A stretch of 64,000 nucleotides of DNA, taken from positions 1 to 64,000 of the forward strand of contig JAHWKR010000005.1 of the NCBI GenBank assembly GCA_019347805.1, written 5' to 3'. Positions 32,246 to 40,535 of the stretch are shown here, piece by piece (position 1 is the stretch's first letter; each line of letters starts with the position of its first letter). Both the position numbers and the translations under genes were made by a program. Under the pieces are notes generated by a model. That model worked only from the letters and a program-made list of their open reading frames with translations, ran no database searches and was not told the origin of the DNA. This DNA comes from Methanobacteriota archaeon. Lineage in GTDB: Archaea; Thermoplasmatota; E2; JACPAO01; JAHWKR01.

Positions 32246-33976
32246 ATGGCCGCCAAGAGGAAACGAGGCACCCTCGGGACCGGCGTCTCCGGCGTGGGCG
32301 ACACGGAGGACCTTTCCCTTGTCGAGAAGAAGCGCGACCGATGGGCGGAGACGACCCTCGCGCGCGCCACCGAGCGCCACGCCGAGCGCAAAGAGGCGTT
32401 CCGCACCGTCTCCGGCCACGAAGTGGACCGGCTCTACACGCCCCTGGACCTCACCGAACGCGGCTACGATCTCCTCACCGGCGTCGGGTTCCCCGGCGAG
32501 GCGCCCTTCGTGCGTGGCGTGCAACCGACCATGTACCGCGGCCGGCTCTGGACGATGCGCCAATACGCCGGTTTCGGCTCGGCCACCGAGACGAACAAGC
32601 GCTTCAAGTACCTCCTCGAGCAAGGCCAGACCGGCCTGTCGGTCGCCTTCGACCTGCCGACCCAGATCGGCCTCGACGCCGACCACGCCATGGCGGCCGG
32701 TGAGGTCGGCAAGACCGGTGTCTCCATCTCGTCGCTCCACGACATGGAGGCCCTTCTGGACGGCATCCCCCTTGACACGGTCTCCACCTCGATGACCATC
32801 AACGCCCCCGCCGCCGTGCTCCTCGCCTACTATGTCGCCGTCGGCAAGAAACAAGGGGTGGCGACGAACGGACTGCGCGGGACGGTGCAGAACGACGTCT
32901 TGAAGGAATACATCGCCCGCGGCACGTACATCTATCCCCCCGAACCGAGCCTGCGCCTCACCACCGACCTTTTCGCCTACTGCCGCGAAGAGGTGCCGCG
33001 CTGGAACACCATCAGCATCTCCGGCTACCACATCCGCGAAGCGGGCTCCACCGCGGCCCAGGAACTCGCCTTCACGCTCGCGAACGGCATCACCTATGTC
33101 CAGGCCGCGATCGACCGCGGCCTCCCCGTCGACGACTTCGCGCCGCAGCTCTCGTTCTTCTTCAATGCCCACAACGACCTCTTCGAGGAAGTGGCCAAGT
33201 TCCGCGCCGCGCGGCGCATGTGGCACCGCATCATGACCGAACGGTTCGACGCCAAGGACCCCCGCAGCCTGACCCTGCGCTTCCACACCCAGACCGGCGG
33301 CAGCACCCTCACCGCGCAACAACCCGAGAACAACGTCGTCCGCGTCGCCCTGCAGGCGCTCTCGGCGAGCATCGGCGGCACGCAGTCCCTCCACACCAAC
33401 TCGATGGACGAAGCGTTGTCGCTCCCGACCGAGAAGGCGGCCCGCATCGCCCTCCGCACCCAGCAGATCCTCGCGCACGAATCGGGCGTCGCGAACACCG
33501 TCGACCCCTTCGCCGGTTCCTATTTCGTCGAATCCTTGACCCATGACCTCGAAGAGGAGGCGTTCGGCATCATCGACACCATCGATCGCATGGGGGGTAT
33601 GCTCAAAGCCATCGAGACCGGCTGGGTCATGAAAGAGATCCACGAGGCCGCCTACCACTACCAACGCGCCGTCGAAAAAGGCGAAGAGATCGTCGTCGGC
33701 GTGAACGCCCACCAGACCGGCAGCGACGAGGTGGCCGAGATCTACCGACTTTCCCCCCACCTGGAACACGAAGCCGTCGACCGGTTGCAGGCGGTGCGTG
33801 GAAAACGTGACAATCCGGCCGTGGACGAGGCGTTGGAACGGCTCCGGAAGGCGGCGCGCGGAGACGACAACCTCCTGCCTCACATCTTGGTGGCGGCCGA
33901 GGCCTACGCCACGACCGGCGAGATCTGTGACGCCATGCGCGACGTCTTCGGCGAACACCGCGCGACGGAGATGTAG
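32246..33976 (+). CDS. mcmA: Methylmalonyl-CoA mutase large subunit
   Basis: Catalytic (substrate-binding) subunit of the B12 enzyme that interconverts methylmalonyl-CoA and succinyl-CoA. The 576 residues comprise only the TIM-barrel part: [93 protein letters not shown] and [18 protein letters not shown]. The B12-binding domain is absent, so a separate small subunit must be encoded outside this window. It leads an operon with SDR, membrane protein and epimerase genes. Confidence 0.95.
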   Translation: MAAKRKRGTLGTGVSGVGDTEDLSLVEKKRDRWAETTLARATERHAERKEAFRTVSGHEVDRLYTPLDLTERGYDLLTGVGFPGEAPFVRGVQPTMYRGRLWTMRQYAGFGSATETNKRFKYLLEQGQTGLSVAFDLPTQIGLDADHAMAAGEVGKTGVSISSLHDMEALLDGIPLDTVSTSMTINAPAAVLLAYYVAVGKKQGVATNGLRGTVQNDVLKEYIARGTYIYPPEPSLRLTTDLFAYCREEVPRWNTISISGYHIREAGSTAAQELAFTLANGITYVQAAIDRGLPVDDFAPQLSFFFNAHNDLFEEVAKFRAARRMWHRIMTERFDAKDPRSLTLRFHTQTGGSTLTAQQPENNVVRVALQALSASIGGTQSLHTNSMDEALSLPTEKAARIALRTQQILAHESGVANTVDPFAGSYFVESLTHDLEEEAFGIIDTIDRMGGMLKAIETGWVMKEIHEAAYHYQRAVEKGEEIVVGVNAHQTGSDEVAEIYRLSPHLEHEAVDRLQAVRGKRDNPAVDEALERLRKAARGDDNLLPHILVAAEAYATTGEICDAMRDVFGEHRATEM

Positions 33977-33978
33977 CC

Positions 33979-34785
33979 ATGGGATACCGACCCGACCGCA
34001 GACCGACGAACCTGGACGGCAAGCAGGCCCTGGTCACCGGCGCGAGCGCCGGCATCGGCAAGGCCACCGCGGTCGCGCTCGCCGCGCGGGGCGCGAACGT
34101 GGTCCTCGTCGGACGCCGCCGTGATCGGCTCGACGAGGTCGCCGAGCTCATCCATGGCAAGGGCGGCACCGCATGGGTGCTCCCCCTGGACGTCACCGAC
34201 CAGGAAGCCATCGACGCCGCACTCAAAACGCACGCCTCTTACTTCACCAAGACCGACATCCTCGTCAACAACGCCGGGCTCGCCAAGGGTGTCGACAAGG
34301 TCCAAAAATCCGACCCGGAACACTGGGCCACCATGATGGACACCAATGTCTTGGGACTCCTGCGCATGACCCGCGCCATCGTCTCCCACATGGTTGAACG
34401 AGGAGAGGGGCACATCGTCAACCTCGGCTCGGTCGCCGGCCGCTGGGTCTACCCCGGCGGCGCCGTCTATTGCGCCAGCAAGTTCGCCGTCCGCGCCCTC
34501 ACCGAAGGCATGCGCCTCGACCTGCACGGCACCGGCATCCGCGTCACCAACATCTCACCCGGTCTCGTCGAGACCGAGTTCTCCATCGTCCGACTCCAAG
34601 ACAGGCAGAAGGCCGACAAGGTCTACGACCGCACCACGCCCCTTGTCGCCGAGGACATCGCCGACTGCATCCTTTGGACGCTGGAGCGCCCCGCGCATGT
34701 GAACATCCAGGAGATGGTCGTCTACCCGACCGACCAGGCGGCCGTGCAGGCGGTGCATCGGTATGAACGGGAGGGACAGAAATGA
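33979..34785 (+). CDS. Short-chain dehydrogenase (YdfG-like)
   Basis: A 268-residue classical SDR with all signatures: VTGASAGIGKATAVALAARG, the DILVNNAGLAKG loop, GSVAGRWVYPGG Ser region and YCASKFAV with Tyr and Lys. It resembles the YdfG-type NADP-dependent 3-hydroxyacid dehydrogenases. It begins 2 nt after mcmA and overlaps the next gene (ATGA). In this operon it might act on a hydroxyacyl intermediate; the substrate is unknown. Confidence 0.88.
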   Translation: MGYRPDRRPTNLDGKQALVTGASAGIGKATAVALAARGANVVLVGRRRDRLDEVAELIHGKGGTAWVLPLDVTDQEAIDAALKTHASYFTKTDILVNNAGLAKGVDKVQKSDPEHWATMMDTNVLGLLRMTRAIVSHMVERGEGHIVNLGSVAGRWVYPGGAVYCASKFAVRALTEGMRLDLHGTGIRVTNISPGLVETEFSIVRLQDRQKADKVYDRTTPLVAEDIADCILWTLERPAHVNIQEMVVYPTDQAAVQAVHRYEREGQK

Positions 34786-35171
34786 ACCGACAAGAAGAGA
34801 TCCACGTCGTCATCCAAGAACGCACCGGCCTTTTCCGCAAGGTGGCGACCACCTTTCTCACGCTTGCGGTCATCGTCGCCTCCATCACGATCCTCACCGT
34901 CATCTTCGCCGGCGAAGCGCCCGAAGAACTGCTCATCGGCTCCCTCGTCCTCGCCGCCTTCGGCATCGGCTTCGCCATCATCGACTGGGTCGTGCGCCTG
35001 GCACGCGACGGGATCCGGTCGATGTGGCAGAATCGGCGCAAAAAAGACACGACCGACGGGACCGTCCTTCCCATCGACGCCCGCATCCACGCCCTCGAGA
35101 ACGAGCTCCGACTATTGCGGGCCGAACGGGAAGCCGGAGCCGGCCCGACCCCTGAGAGTGATACACGATGA
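34782..35171 (+). CDS. Small membrane protein with C-terminal coiled coil
   Basis: A 129-residue protein with two membrane helices (VATTFLTLAVIVASITILTV and LLIGSLVLAAFGIGFAIIDW). A basic segment and a short coiled coil (IHALENELRLLRAEREA) follow. I recognise no family. It is linked by ATGA overlaps both to the SDR upstream and to the epimerase downstream, so it is translated with soluble CoA enzymes. It could tether them to the membrane, which is speculative. Confidence 0.75.
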   Translation: MNRQEEIHVVIQERTGLFRKVATTFLTLAVIVASITILTVIFAGEAPEELLIGSLVLAAFGIGFAIIDWVVRLARDGIRSMWQNRRKKDTTDGTVLPIDARIHALENELRLLRAEREAGAGPTPESDTR

Positions 35172-35629
35172 CGACCCAGAGCGAAGGCACGTTCCCCCAC
35201 GCCCCCGAAGGGCTACGCGTCCAGAAGATCGACCACCTCGGCGTCGCCGTCCACTCCATCGAGGAGGCGCTGCCGATGTACGCCGGCATCCTCGGCCTCG
35301 AATGCGTAGCCATCGAGACCGTGGAAGACCAGAAGGTGAAGACCGCCTTCCTGCCGGTCGGTGGCACCAACATCGAGCTCCTGGAACCGACCGCTCCCGA
35401 TTCACCGGTCGCCAAGTTCCTCGACAAGCGCGGCCCCGGCGTGCATCACGTCGCCTACCGGGTCGACGATGTCGCCCGGGAACTGGAACGACTGAAGGGT
35501 GAAGGCGTGCGGCTCGTCGACGAGACACCCCGGCGCGGCGCGGGCGGCGCGCTCATCGCCTTCCTGCACCCGAAGGCGACCGGCGGTATCCTCGTCGAAC
35601 TGTGCCAACGCGACAGCGAGCACCACTAG
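35168..35629 (+). CDS. mce: Methylmalonyl-CoA epimerase
   Basis: A 153-residue glyoxalase-fold enzyme that epimerises (S)- and (R)-methylmalonyl-CoA, partner of the mutase encoded first in the operon. Metal ligands and core are in KIDHLGVAVHSIEEALPMYA, NIELLEPTAPDSPVAKFLDK, GVHHVAYRVDDV and FLHPKATGGILVELCQ. It overlaps the membrane protein gene (ATGA) and its stop overlaps that of the convergent DUF35 gene. Confidence 0.95.
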   Translation: MTTQSEGTFPHAPEGLRVQKIDHLGVAVHSIEEALPMYAGILGLECVAIETVEDQKVKTAFLPVGGTNIELLEPTAPDSPVAKFLDKRGPGVHHVAYRVDDVARELERLKGEGVRLVDETPRRGAGGALIAFLHPKATGGILVELCQRDSEHH

Positions 35630-35958
35630 AGCGGCTCTGCCTCGTAGCGCTCCTGTGTGTCGCGAATCAGCATCACGTTGCCGCACTCGACCTTCGTAGT
35701 GGTGTCGGCGACCGCGGCGAGGACGACCGGCGGGTCCTTCTCTTCGCGCTCCGCCTCAAGACGCACCAGGACGACGAGTTGCGGCGTCTTGAACCCCTCG
35801 GGCGGCCGCTCGATGCGGGTCCAGGTGATGACCGTGCCCTTGCCTTCGATGACGACCGGATGCATGTCGGCGCCACAAGCGGGACAATCCCGCCGTACGG
35901 GATGCGTCCGGTGTCCGTCGTCGCAACGTGAGACCGTGATCATGTGCGGACTCGTCAT
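35626..35958 (-). CDS. DUF35 OB-fold/zinc-ribbon protein
   Basis: A 110-residue acyl-CoA-associated protein. The zinc-ribbon is partial (CDDGH, RDCPACGADMHPVV), followed by an OB-fold (GTVITWTRIERPPEGFKTPQ, LVVLVRLEAEREE). DUF35 proteins bind thiolases or thiolase-like aldolases and funnel the CoA substrate. The start overlaps the end of the thiolase-like gene by 4 nt (35955-35958), the usual pairing. Confidence 0.88.
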   Translation of the reverse strand: MTSPHMITVSRCDDGHRTHPVRRDCPACGADMHPVVIEGKGTVITWTRIERPPEGFKTPQLVVLVRLEAEREEKDPPVVLAAVADTTTKVECGNVMLIRDTQERYEAEPL

Positions 35959-37148
35959 GCCGTCGCCTCCAAAAGCGCGACATGGATGTTGTTCCCCAGG
36001 CCACCGATGTTGTGGGCGAGCGCCTTCTTCGGCCGCTTCCCTTGTGCGCGTTCGACGCTCCTTGCCTCCACCTCGGCATGACCCGTGAGTTGCCAGAAGA
36101 GTTCCGCGACCTGGGCACAACCGGTCGCCCCCACGGGATGCCCCCGCGCCTTCAATCCGCCACCGACGTTGGTCGGGTGCTTGCCTGTGACGGCGGTCTC
36201 GCCTTCTGCGACCGTACGCACACCGGCGCCGCGTTCGAAGAGACCGAGGTCCTCCAGGTTCATCCCTTCGAGGAGCGAGAACGCGTCGTGGGTCTCGATG
36301 AGGTCGATGTCCTCGACGCTCCACCCGGAGCGACCGAACGCTTCTTCCGCCGCGCGGGTCGTCGCCCGGAAAGAGGTCAACGTGCGCGCATCGTGATTGC
36401 GGTGGGTGATCGACAGATGGTCGGTGGCGTGGCCCATCGCCCCCAGCCGCAATGGGCCTTTCTCCCTCGACACGAGGAGGCAGACCGCGCCGTCCGAGAG
36501 CGGGGCGCAATCATAGAGCCGGAGCGGGTCGGCGACCGGGCCGCTTGCGAGCACCTCGTCACGCGTCACCGCCTTCCGGAACTGGGCAAGCGGGTTCTGC
36601 AGGCCATGGGCGTGGGCCTTGACCGCGCAATCGGCGAGCAGTTCCCGTTCGATGCCATGCTCCTCGAGATAGGCGCGCGTCATGAGCGCCACCTGGGCCG
36701 CCATGGTCAGTCCCAACTTGCGTTCTTCCAACGTCGCCATGCGCGCCAAGACCTGGTTGGCCATGGCCGCAGGCAAGCGGGTCATCGTCTCGACACCGAC
36801 GACGAGCACCGTGTCCCGTGCACCAGATCGGATGAGCGCGTCGGCGATCTCCAACGCGGCGAGGCCCGAGGATGGGCCGCTCTCGACCCGCGTCGCAGCG
36901 AGCCCGGCCAACCCCAACCCGTCGGTCACCGCCGCCGCCGCGTTCTCCACACCGCCATATTCGCCCGGGAACTGGCTCGAGACGACCACATGGCCTGGTT
37001 CCGGCAGTGCTTCTTCCGCCTCTCCGTGCATCCGCTCGAACGCCTCTATGGCGAGCGTGTCCAAACGAGCCGTATGGCGGCCGAACGGCGTGTGGCCGAC
37101 GCCGTGGAGATATGTGTCCACGCCGCCGCCGAACGGGGGGAGGACCAT
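35955..37148 (-). CDS. Thiolase-like protein lacking the nucleophilic cysteine
   Basis: A 397-residue protein of the SCP2/thiolase family. Family blocks are VVVSSQFPGEYGGVENAAAA, VLVVGVETMTRLP, LIETHDAFSLLEGMNLEDLG, GGGLKARGHPVGATG (His about 337) and HNIGGLGNN at the end. Where thiolases have the nucleophilic Cys (ExxCxSG), it reads ESGPSSG: Pro about residue 92. The late Cys of CxGGG is also absent. Ltp2-type retro-aldolases that pair with DUF35 also lack the Cys, so an aldolase or other C-C reaction is possible. The ATG at 37148 is 24 nt after the upstream gene. Confidence 0.85.
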   Translation of the reverse strand: MVLPPFGGGVDTYLHGVGHTPFGRHTARLDTLAIEAFERMHGEAEEALPEPGHVVVSSQFPGEYGGVENAAAAVTDGLGLAGLAATRVESGPSSGLAALEIADALIRSGARDTVLVVGVETMTRLPAAMANQVLARMATLEERKLGLTMAAQVALMTRAYLEEHGIERELLADCAVKAHAHGLQNPLAQFRKAVTRDEVLASGPVADPLRLYDCAPLSDGAVCLLVSREKGPLRLGAMGHATDHLSITHRNHDARTLTSFRATTRAAEEAFGRSGWSVEDIDLIETHDAFSLLEGMNLEDLGLFERGAGVRTVAEGETAVTGKHPTNVGGGLKARGHPVGATGCAQVAELFWQLTGHAEVEARSVERAQGKRPKKALAHNIGGLGNNIHVALLEATA

Positions 37149-37172
37149 ATGGGGTTCGGTTGGGGAACCACG

Positions 37173-37823
37173 TCACCCGGAGGAAGACAAAGGTTCCGTC
37201 TCCTGTATCCTGCTCACCCGGGTGGACCACCTGGCGTAGACCCCTGTCCCGATAAGCGCCCCCAGCAGGTTGTAGTAGAGGTCGAGGAGCGTGTTCGTGT
37301 AGAAGCCCTGGTCGATGGTGTGGAAGAAGACGAAGCCGGCGAACTCGTAGACCTCGACGAGTGCTCCGGCCGTCACGGCGACGCAAGCGGCGAGGAACGA
37401 AGTCAGGACGGCACCGGTCTTGAGATGGGCGCGCAGCGTGGCATAGGCGGCGACCGCGACCGCCCCCGAACCGAGCGCGTGGGTGATGTTGTCCCACCAG
37501 GGGAAGACGTAGTAGGCACCGTTCGACCCGAAGAGCGTGTGCAGACCCGAAAGGCTCCCGCCGAGATAATGCAATCCGGCGCCGACCCCGACCAGCCAGA
37601 CCGCCTTGGCAGGGATGTCCCAATGGAACCGGTGCACAAGGTAGGTGAGGGTGACGAAGCCGAGGATCCCGATGAGGGTGTAGCTCGCCCAGAGCCGGTT
37701 CATCGTGTAGAGGTTGAGGGCCAGCGCGATACCCAACACCGCACCCACGGCACGGTAAGGGGTCCAGTCACGGGAAGGCGCGGCCACAGGACGGCCATCG
37801 GCGACGGACGCTCTTCTAGGCAT
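37173..37823 (-). CDS. DUF2238/YjdF-like membrane protein
   Basis: A 216-residue protein with about six membrane helices. FPWWDNITHALGSGAVAVAA, VEVYEFAGFVFFHTIDQG and TNTLLDLYYNLLGALIG hold the polar residues that characterise DUF2238/YjdF proteins. The function is unknown. The ATG at 37823 starts 10 nt after the stop of the small membrane protein, and the thiolase-like gene follows by 24 nt, so all four minus-strand genes may be one operon. Confidence 0.8.
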   Translation of the reverse strand: MPRRASVADGRPVAAPSRDWTPYRAVGAVLGIALALNLYTMNRLWASYTLIGILGFVTLTYLVHRFHWDIPAKAVWLVGVGAGLHYLGGSLSGLHTLFGSNGAYYVFPWWDNITHALGSGAVAVAAYATLRAHLKTGAVLTSFLAACVAVTAGALVEVYEFAGFVFFHTIDQGFYTNTLLDLYYNLLGALIGTGVYARWSTRVSRIQETEPLSSSG

Positions 37824-37833
37824 CGGTCGCCTC

Positions 37834-38022
37834 TTACGGGGCACTTGGGGGCGGTACGGGACGTTCGGCGAGCGCACCGATGAGGACCACCAGGAACCCA
37901 AGGCCACCGAGGTACATCCCCAGGAGGGGCGGTTCGCTATCGCCTGTCCCGAGGCCGCCGATCGCGAGGACGACCGCAAAGGCGAGAAGCGCGAAACCGA
38001 CGCGGGCCGTCTTGGACCTCAT
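37834..38022 (-). CDS. Small two-helix membrane protein
   Basis: A 62-residue protein with two hydrophobic segments (VGFALLAFAVVLAIGGLG and LLGMYLGGLGFLVVLIGALA) separated by a short loop. No family recognised. ACCTAAGG near 38040-38047 could be its TATA-like box. It is first in the run that continues with the DUF2238 gene. Confidence 0.65.
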   Translation of the reverse strand: MRSKTARVGFALLAFAVVLAIGGLGTGDSEPPLLGMYLGGLGFLVVLIGALAERPVPPPSAP

Positions 38023-38110
38023 CAGGCTTGCGGACGGCGCCACCCTCCATCATCGTTTCCTTAGGTCCCGTGAGACCGACAGCCTTGTTCTGCTGTCCGA
38101 CCGGCCGGTT

Positions 38111-38118
38111 GATATATC
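38111..38118 (+). promoter_or_regulatory. TATA box of the Gly-rich membrane protein gene
   Basis: GATATATC centred 27 nt upstream of the ATG at 38142. Confidence 0.55.
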
Positions 38119-38141
38119 TCCATCCGGTCAAGCGGTCTGCA

Positions 38142-38837
38142 ATGGCCGCCACGGGTCTCCCCCTCGCCACGGTCGCGCTCGTCGCCTTCGTCACGCCCCT
38201 CCTGTGGGCGGGTGAACTGACCGTCTGGACCTTCGACGAGCCGGTCTCCAACCTGGAGTGGGACGAAGCCGGAATGAAGCCACAACAATCCGGTGGCGGG
38301 ACGGCCGGTGGGGGTGGCGGCTCGGGAGGGGGTGGCGCCGGAGGCGGAGGCGGGTCCGGTGAAGACACAGGCGGGGGCGGCTCCGGCGACGCCGACCATG
38401 GTGGTGGAAGCGGCGGCTCCGGGGACACCGACACCGGCGGCTCGGGTGCTGCTGCCGGCGGCAGCGGTTCCGGTTCCGGCGACGTCGACGACGGCGGTGG
38501 AGGCAGCGGTCCCGGCGAAGGTTCCGCCCCGCAAAGCTCCTTCTCGTTCGATTGGGACTGGGGCTTCTGGTTCTGGGGCATGGGCTGGTTCGTCGCCATG
38601 ATGGCGCTCATGATGGCCGTCTTCGCCCAGGCGATGATGGCGTTCTGGCTCGCGACCCTCGCCTGGCTCCAGTTCATGGCCTGGTGGGTCTACGGGCTCG
38701 TCGGCATGCTCCTCCTCTTCGTGCTCTACCTGTGGGCCACCTTCGGTGTCTACGGCGGCATCATCACCGCGGGCGGCGTCGGCCTCATGGTCTGGCTGCA
38801 CGCCAACGGCCACCTCTACCTGGGCCCCTCCGAGTAG
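38142..38837 (+). CDS. Gly-rich, aromatic-rich membrane protein
   Basis: A 231-residue protein of unknown function. An N-terminal hydrophobic segment (GLPLATVALVAFVTPLLWAG) and a short loop lead into about 80 residues built almost wholly of Gly, Ser, Asp and Ala (GGGGSGG-type repeats). An unusual aromatic stretch FSFDWDWGFWFWGMGWF then starts the C-terminal part, with Met-rich helices (VAMMALMMAVFAQAMMAFW) and further membrane helices. The Gly-rich part is a flexible or adhesive linker by composition. It has its own TATA box and no partner gene. Confidence 0.75.
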   Translation: MAATGLPLATVALVAFVTPLLWAGELTVWTFDEPVSNLEWDEAGMKPQQSGGGTAGGGGGSGGGGAGGGGGSGEDTGGGGSGDADHGGGSGGSGDTDTGGSGAAAGGSGSGSGDVDDGGGGSGPGEGSAPQSSFSFDWDWGFWFWGMGWFVAMMALMMAVFAQAMMAFWLATLAWLQFMAWWVYGLVGMLLLFVLYLWATFGVYGGIITAGGVGLMVWLHANGHLYLGPSE

Positions 38838-38890
38838 TAGGCGCGTTCCATCAAGGCTATGACAGGGCACCCGTTCGGTGGCCCGAAGAC

Positions 38891-39781
38891 ATGAACGTCA
38901 CCATCATCGGCGCCCCCGTGGACCTCGGCCAACAGCGCCGTGGCGTCGACATGGGCCCGTCCGCCATCCGTGCCGCCGCTCTGAACAGCCAGATCAAGGC
39001 ACTCGGCCACAAGGTCGAGGACGCCGGCAACATCTTCGCACCTGAGAAGGAACAGCGCTCGCCGCGCAGCAAGAGCGCGCGCTACCAACGCGAGATCATC
39101 GACGCGTGCGAGGTCCTCGCCAAGGAGGTAGCCAAGATCTGCCAGCGCGACCGCTTCCCGGTCGTCCTCGGTGGCGACCACTCCATCGCCATGGGCAGCA
39201 TCGCCGGCGTCACCCAGGCACGCGGCGAACACGGCCTCGTCTGGATCGACGCCCATGCCGACTTCAACACCCCTGAGACGTCCCCGTCCGGGAACATCCA
39301 TGGCATGCCGCTTGCGGCCGTGTGCGGACGCGGCGGAACGCTCGCCGAGATCGGCGGCATCACCCCCAAGGTGCGCGAAGAGAAGGTGGCCTTGGTCGGC
39401 ATCCGCGACGTCGACGCGAACGAGGCCGAACTCGTGAACGACTCCAGGATCACCGCCTTCACGATGCGCGACATCGACGAACGCGGCATGCGGCGCGTCA
39501 TGGAAGACGCCCTCCAGGTCGCCGGCGGCAGCATGAAGCACGTCCACGCCTCGTTCGACATCGACGCCGTCGACCCACGCTGGGCACCCGGCTCCGGGAC
39601 ATTGGTGGACGGCGGGTTGAGCTACCGCGAAGCCCACCTTGCCTGCGAGATCCTCTCCGATTCCGGCTTGGTGAAGAGCCTCGACATGGTCGAGGTCAAC
39701 CCGTTGCTCGACGAAGGGAACAAGACAGGGAAACTCGCCGCCAAACTGGTGGCGAGCGCGCTGGGCAAGAGCATCCTCTAG
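38891..39781 (+). CDS. rocF: Arginase
   Basis: A 296-residue ureohydrolase that splits arginine to ornithine and urea. All metal-ligand motifs are intact: VVLGGDHSIAMGSIAG, WIDAHADFNTPETSPSGNIH and SFDIDAVDPRWAPGSGT. The GxxxGPxAIR start (GVDMGPSAIRAAAL) and the ending LDMVEVNPLLDEGNKTG fit arginase better than agmatinase. The ATG at 38891 begins with MNVTIIGAPVD. It stands between two unrelated genes and no urea-cycle gene is nearby. Confidence 0.9.
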   Translation: MNVTIIGAPVDLGQQRRGVDMGPSAIRAAALNSQIKALGHKVEDAGNIFAPEKEQRSPRSKSARYQREIIDACEVLAKEVAKICQRDRFPVVLGGDHSIAMGSIAGVTQARGEHGLVWIDAHADFNTPETSPSGNIHGMPLAAVCGRGGTLAEIGGITPKVREEKVALVGIRDVDANEAELVNDSRITAFTMRDIDERGMRRVMEDALQVAGGSMKHVHASFDIDAVDPRWAPGSGTLVDGGLSYREAHLACEILSDSGLVKSLDMVEVNPLLDEGNKTGKLAAKLVASALGKSIL

Positions 39782-39788
39782 GGGCGGA

Positions 39789-40526
39789 TTAGAAAGCCAA
39801 CGTCCGCTCCAACAACTCCTCGATGTTCTGCGAGTAGGGGTGCCCCGGCTTGTCGTTGACGAAGATTGTGTGGCTACCAGCGATGGGCACCTCACAATAG
39901 CACGGGATGCTCGCAAGGAGCGGGATCTTGATCTTCTCGGTGACCGCCTGGGTCATCTGCGGCGTGAGCACCCGGTTGACGACGAGGCCCGTCTTCTTCT
40001 CGAGGCCTTCGTAGAACTCGGCGATGAGCCGGTCGGTCCCTTCGATGTCGAAGCGGTCGGACTTGGCGACGAGGATGATGCGGTCGGCGGTCAGGACCGC
40101 GTTGATGCTGGCATAGGTGACGCCGGGCGAAGTGTCGAAGAAGACATAGTCGTAGCCCTTCAGTTCCTCACGGATCGACATCAACCGCTTGAGCCCTTTC
40201 AGCTGTTCCTTGCGGTCTCCGCCGATGGATTTCCGCACGGCCGACATCTCGGGGTTGGCGAGGCCGACCTCGAGGGCGCCCTTGGTCTTGGCGGTCATGG
40301 AGACGTCGGTCAGGATGTCCTTCAGCTTGACGTCGTCTTTTTCGAGGAAGTCGTTCATCCATTTGCCGCGCGTGTTCTTGAACGTGTTGTAGATGGCGGG
40401 GCTCTCGAGGTCGAGCTCGAGAAGCGCCACGCGCTTGGCGCGGTTCGCGGCCGAGACGGCAAGGTTCAGCGAGAGGTTCGTCTTGCCGGTCCCGCCCTTG
40501 TATGAATGGATCGTGATGACCTGCAT
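39789..40526 (-). CDS. ParA/MinD-family ATPase
   Basis: A 245-residue P-loop ATPase of the ParA/MinD/Soj type. The deviant Walker A reads KGGTGKTNLSLNLA at residues about 10-23, with a DLESPAIYN switch region and the Walker B YVFFDTSPGVTYASINAVL. These proteins position plasmids, chromosomes or cell-surface machines. No ParB-like or centromere repeat is visible. The gene follows a small wHTH protein gene by 9 nt, and the two are probably one unit. Confidence 0.9.
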   Translation of the reverse strand: MQVITIHSYKGGTGKTNLSLNLAVSAANRAKRVALLELDLESPAIYNTFKNTRGKWMNDFLEKDDVKLKDILTDVSMTAKTKGALEVGLANPEMSAVRKSIGGDRKEQLKGLKRLMSIREELKGYDYVFFDTSPGVTYASINAVLTADRIILVAKSDRFDIEGTDRLIAEFYEGLEKKTGLVVNRVLTPQMTQAVTEKIKIPLLASIPCYCEVPIAGSHTIFVNDKPGHPYSQNIEELLERTLAF

Positions 40527-40535
40527 GGGGAGTCC

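Noticed and set aside
31394-33958. An 850-codon minus-strand open frame spanning the methylmalonyl-CoA mutase gene
   Set aside because: Only the part up to 32122 shows SDR features. The rest is antisense to mcmA, whose protein is unmistakable; long antisense frames are expected in GC-rich DNA.
35982-37883. A 630-codon plus-strand open frame
   Set aside because: Antisense to the thiolase-like and DUF2238 genes, both with clear family motifs; no family motif in the plus frame.
38340-38520. The Gly-rich DNA as a sign of frameshift or spurious frame
   Set aside because: The frame is open from a TATA-positioned ATG through membrane helices on both sides of the repeat, so a real protein is the simpler reading.
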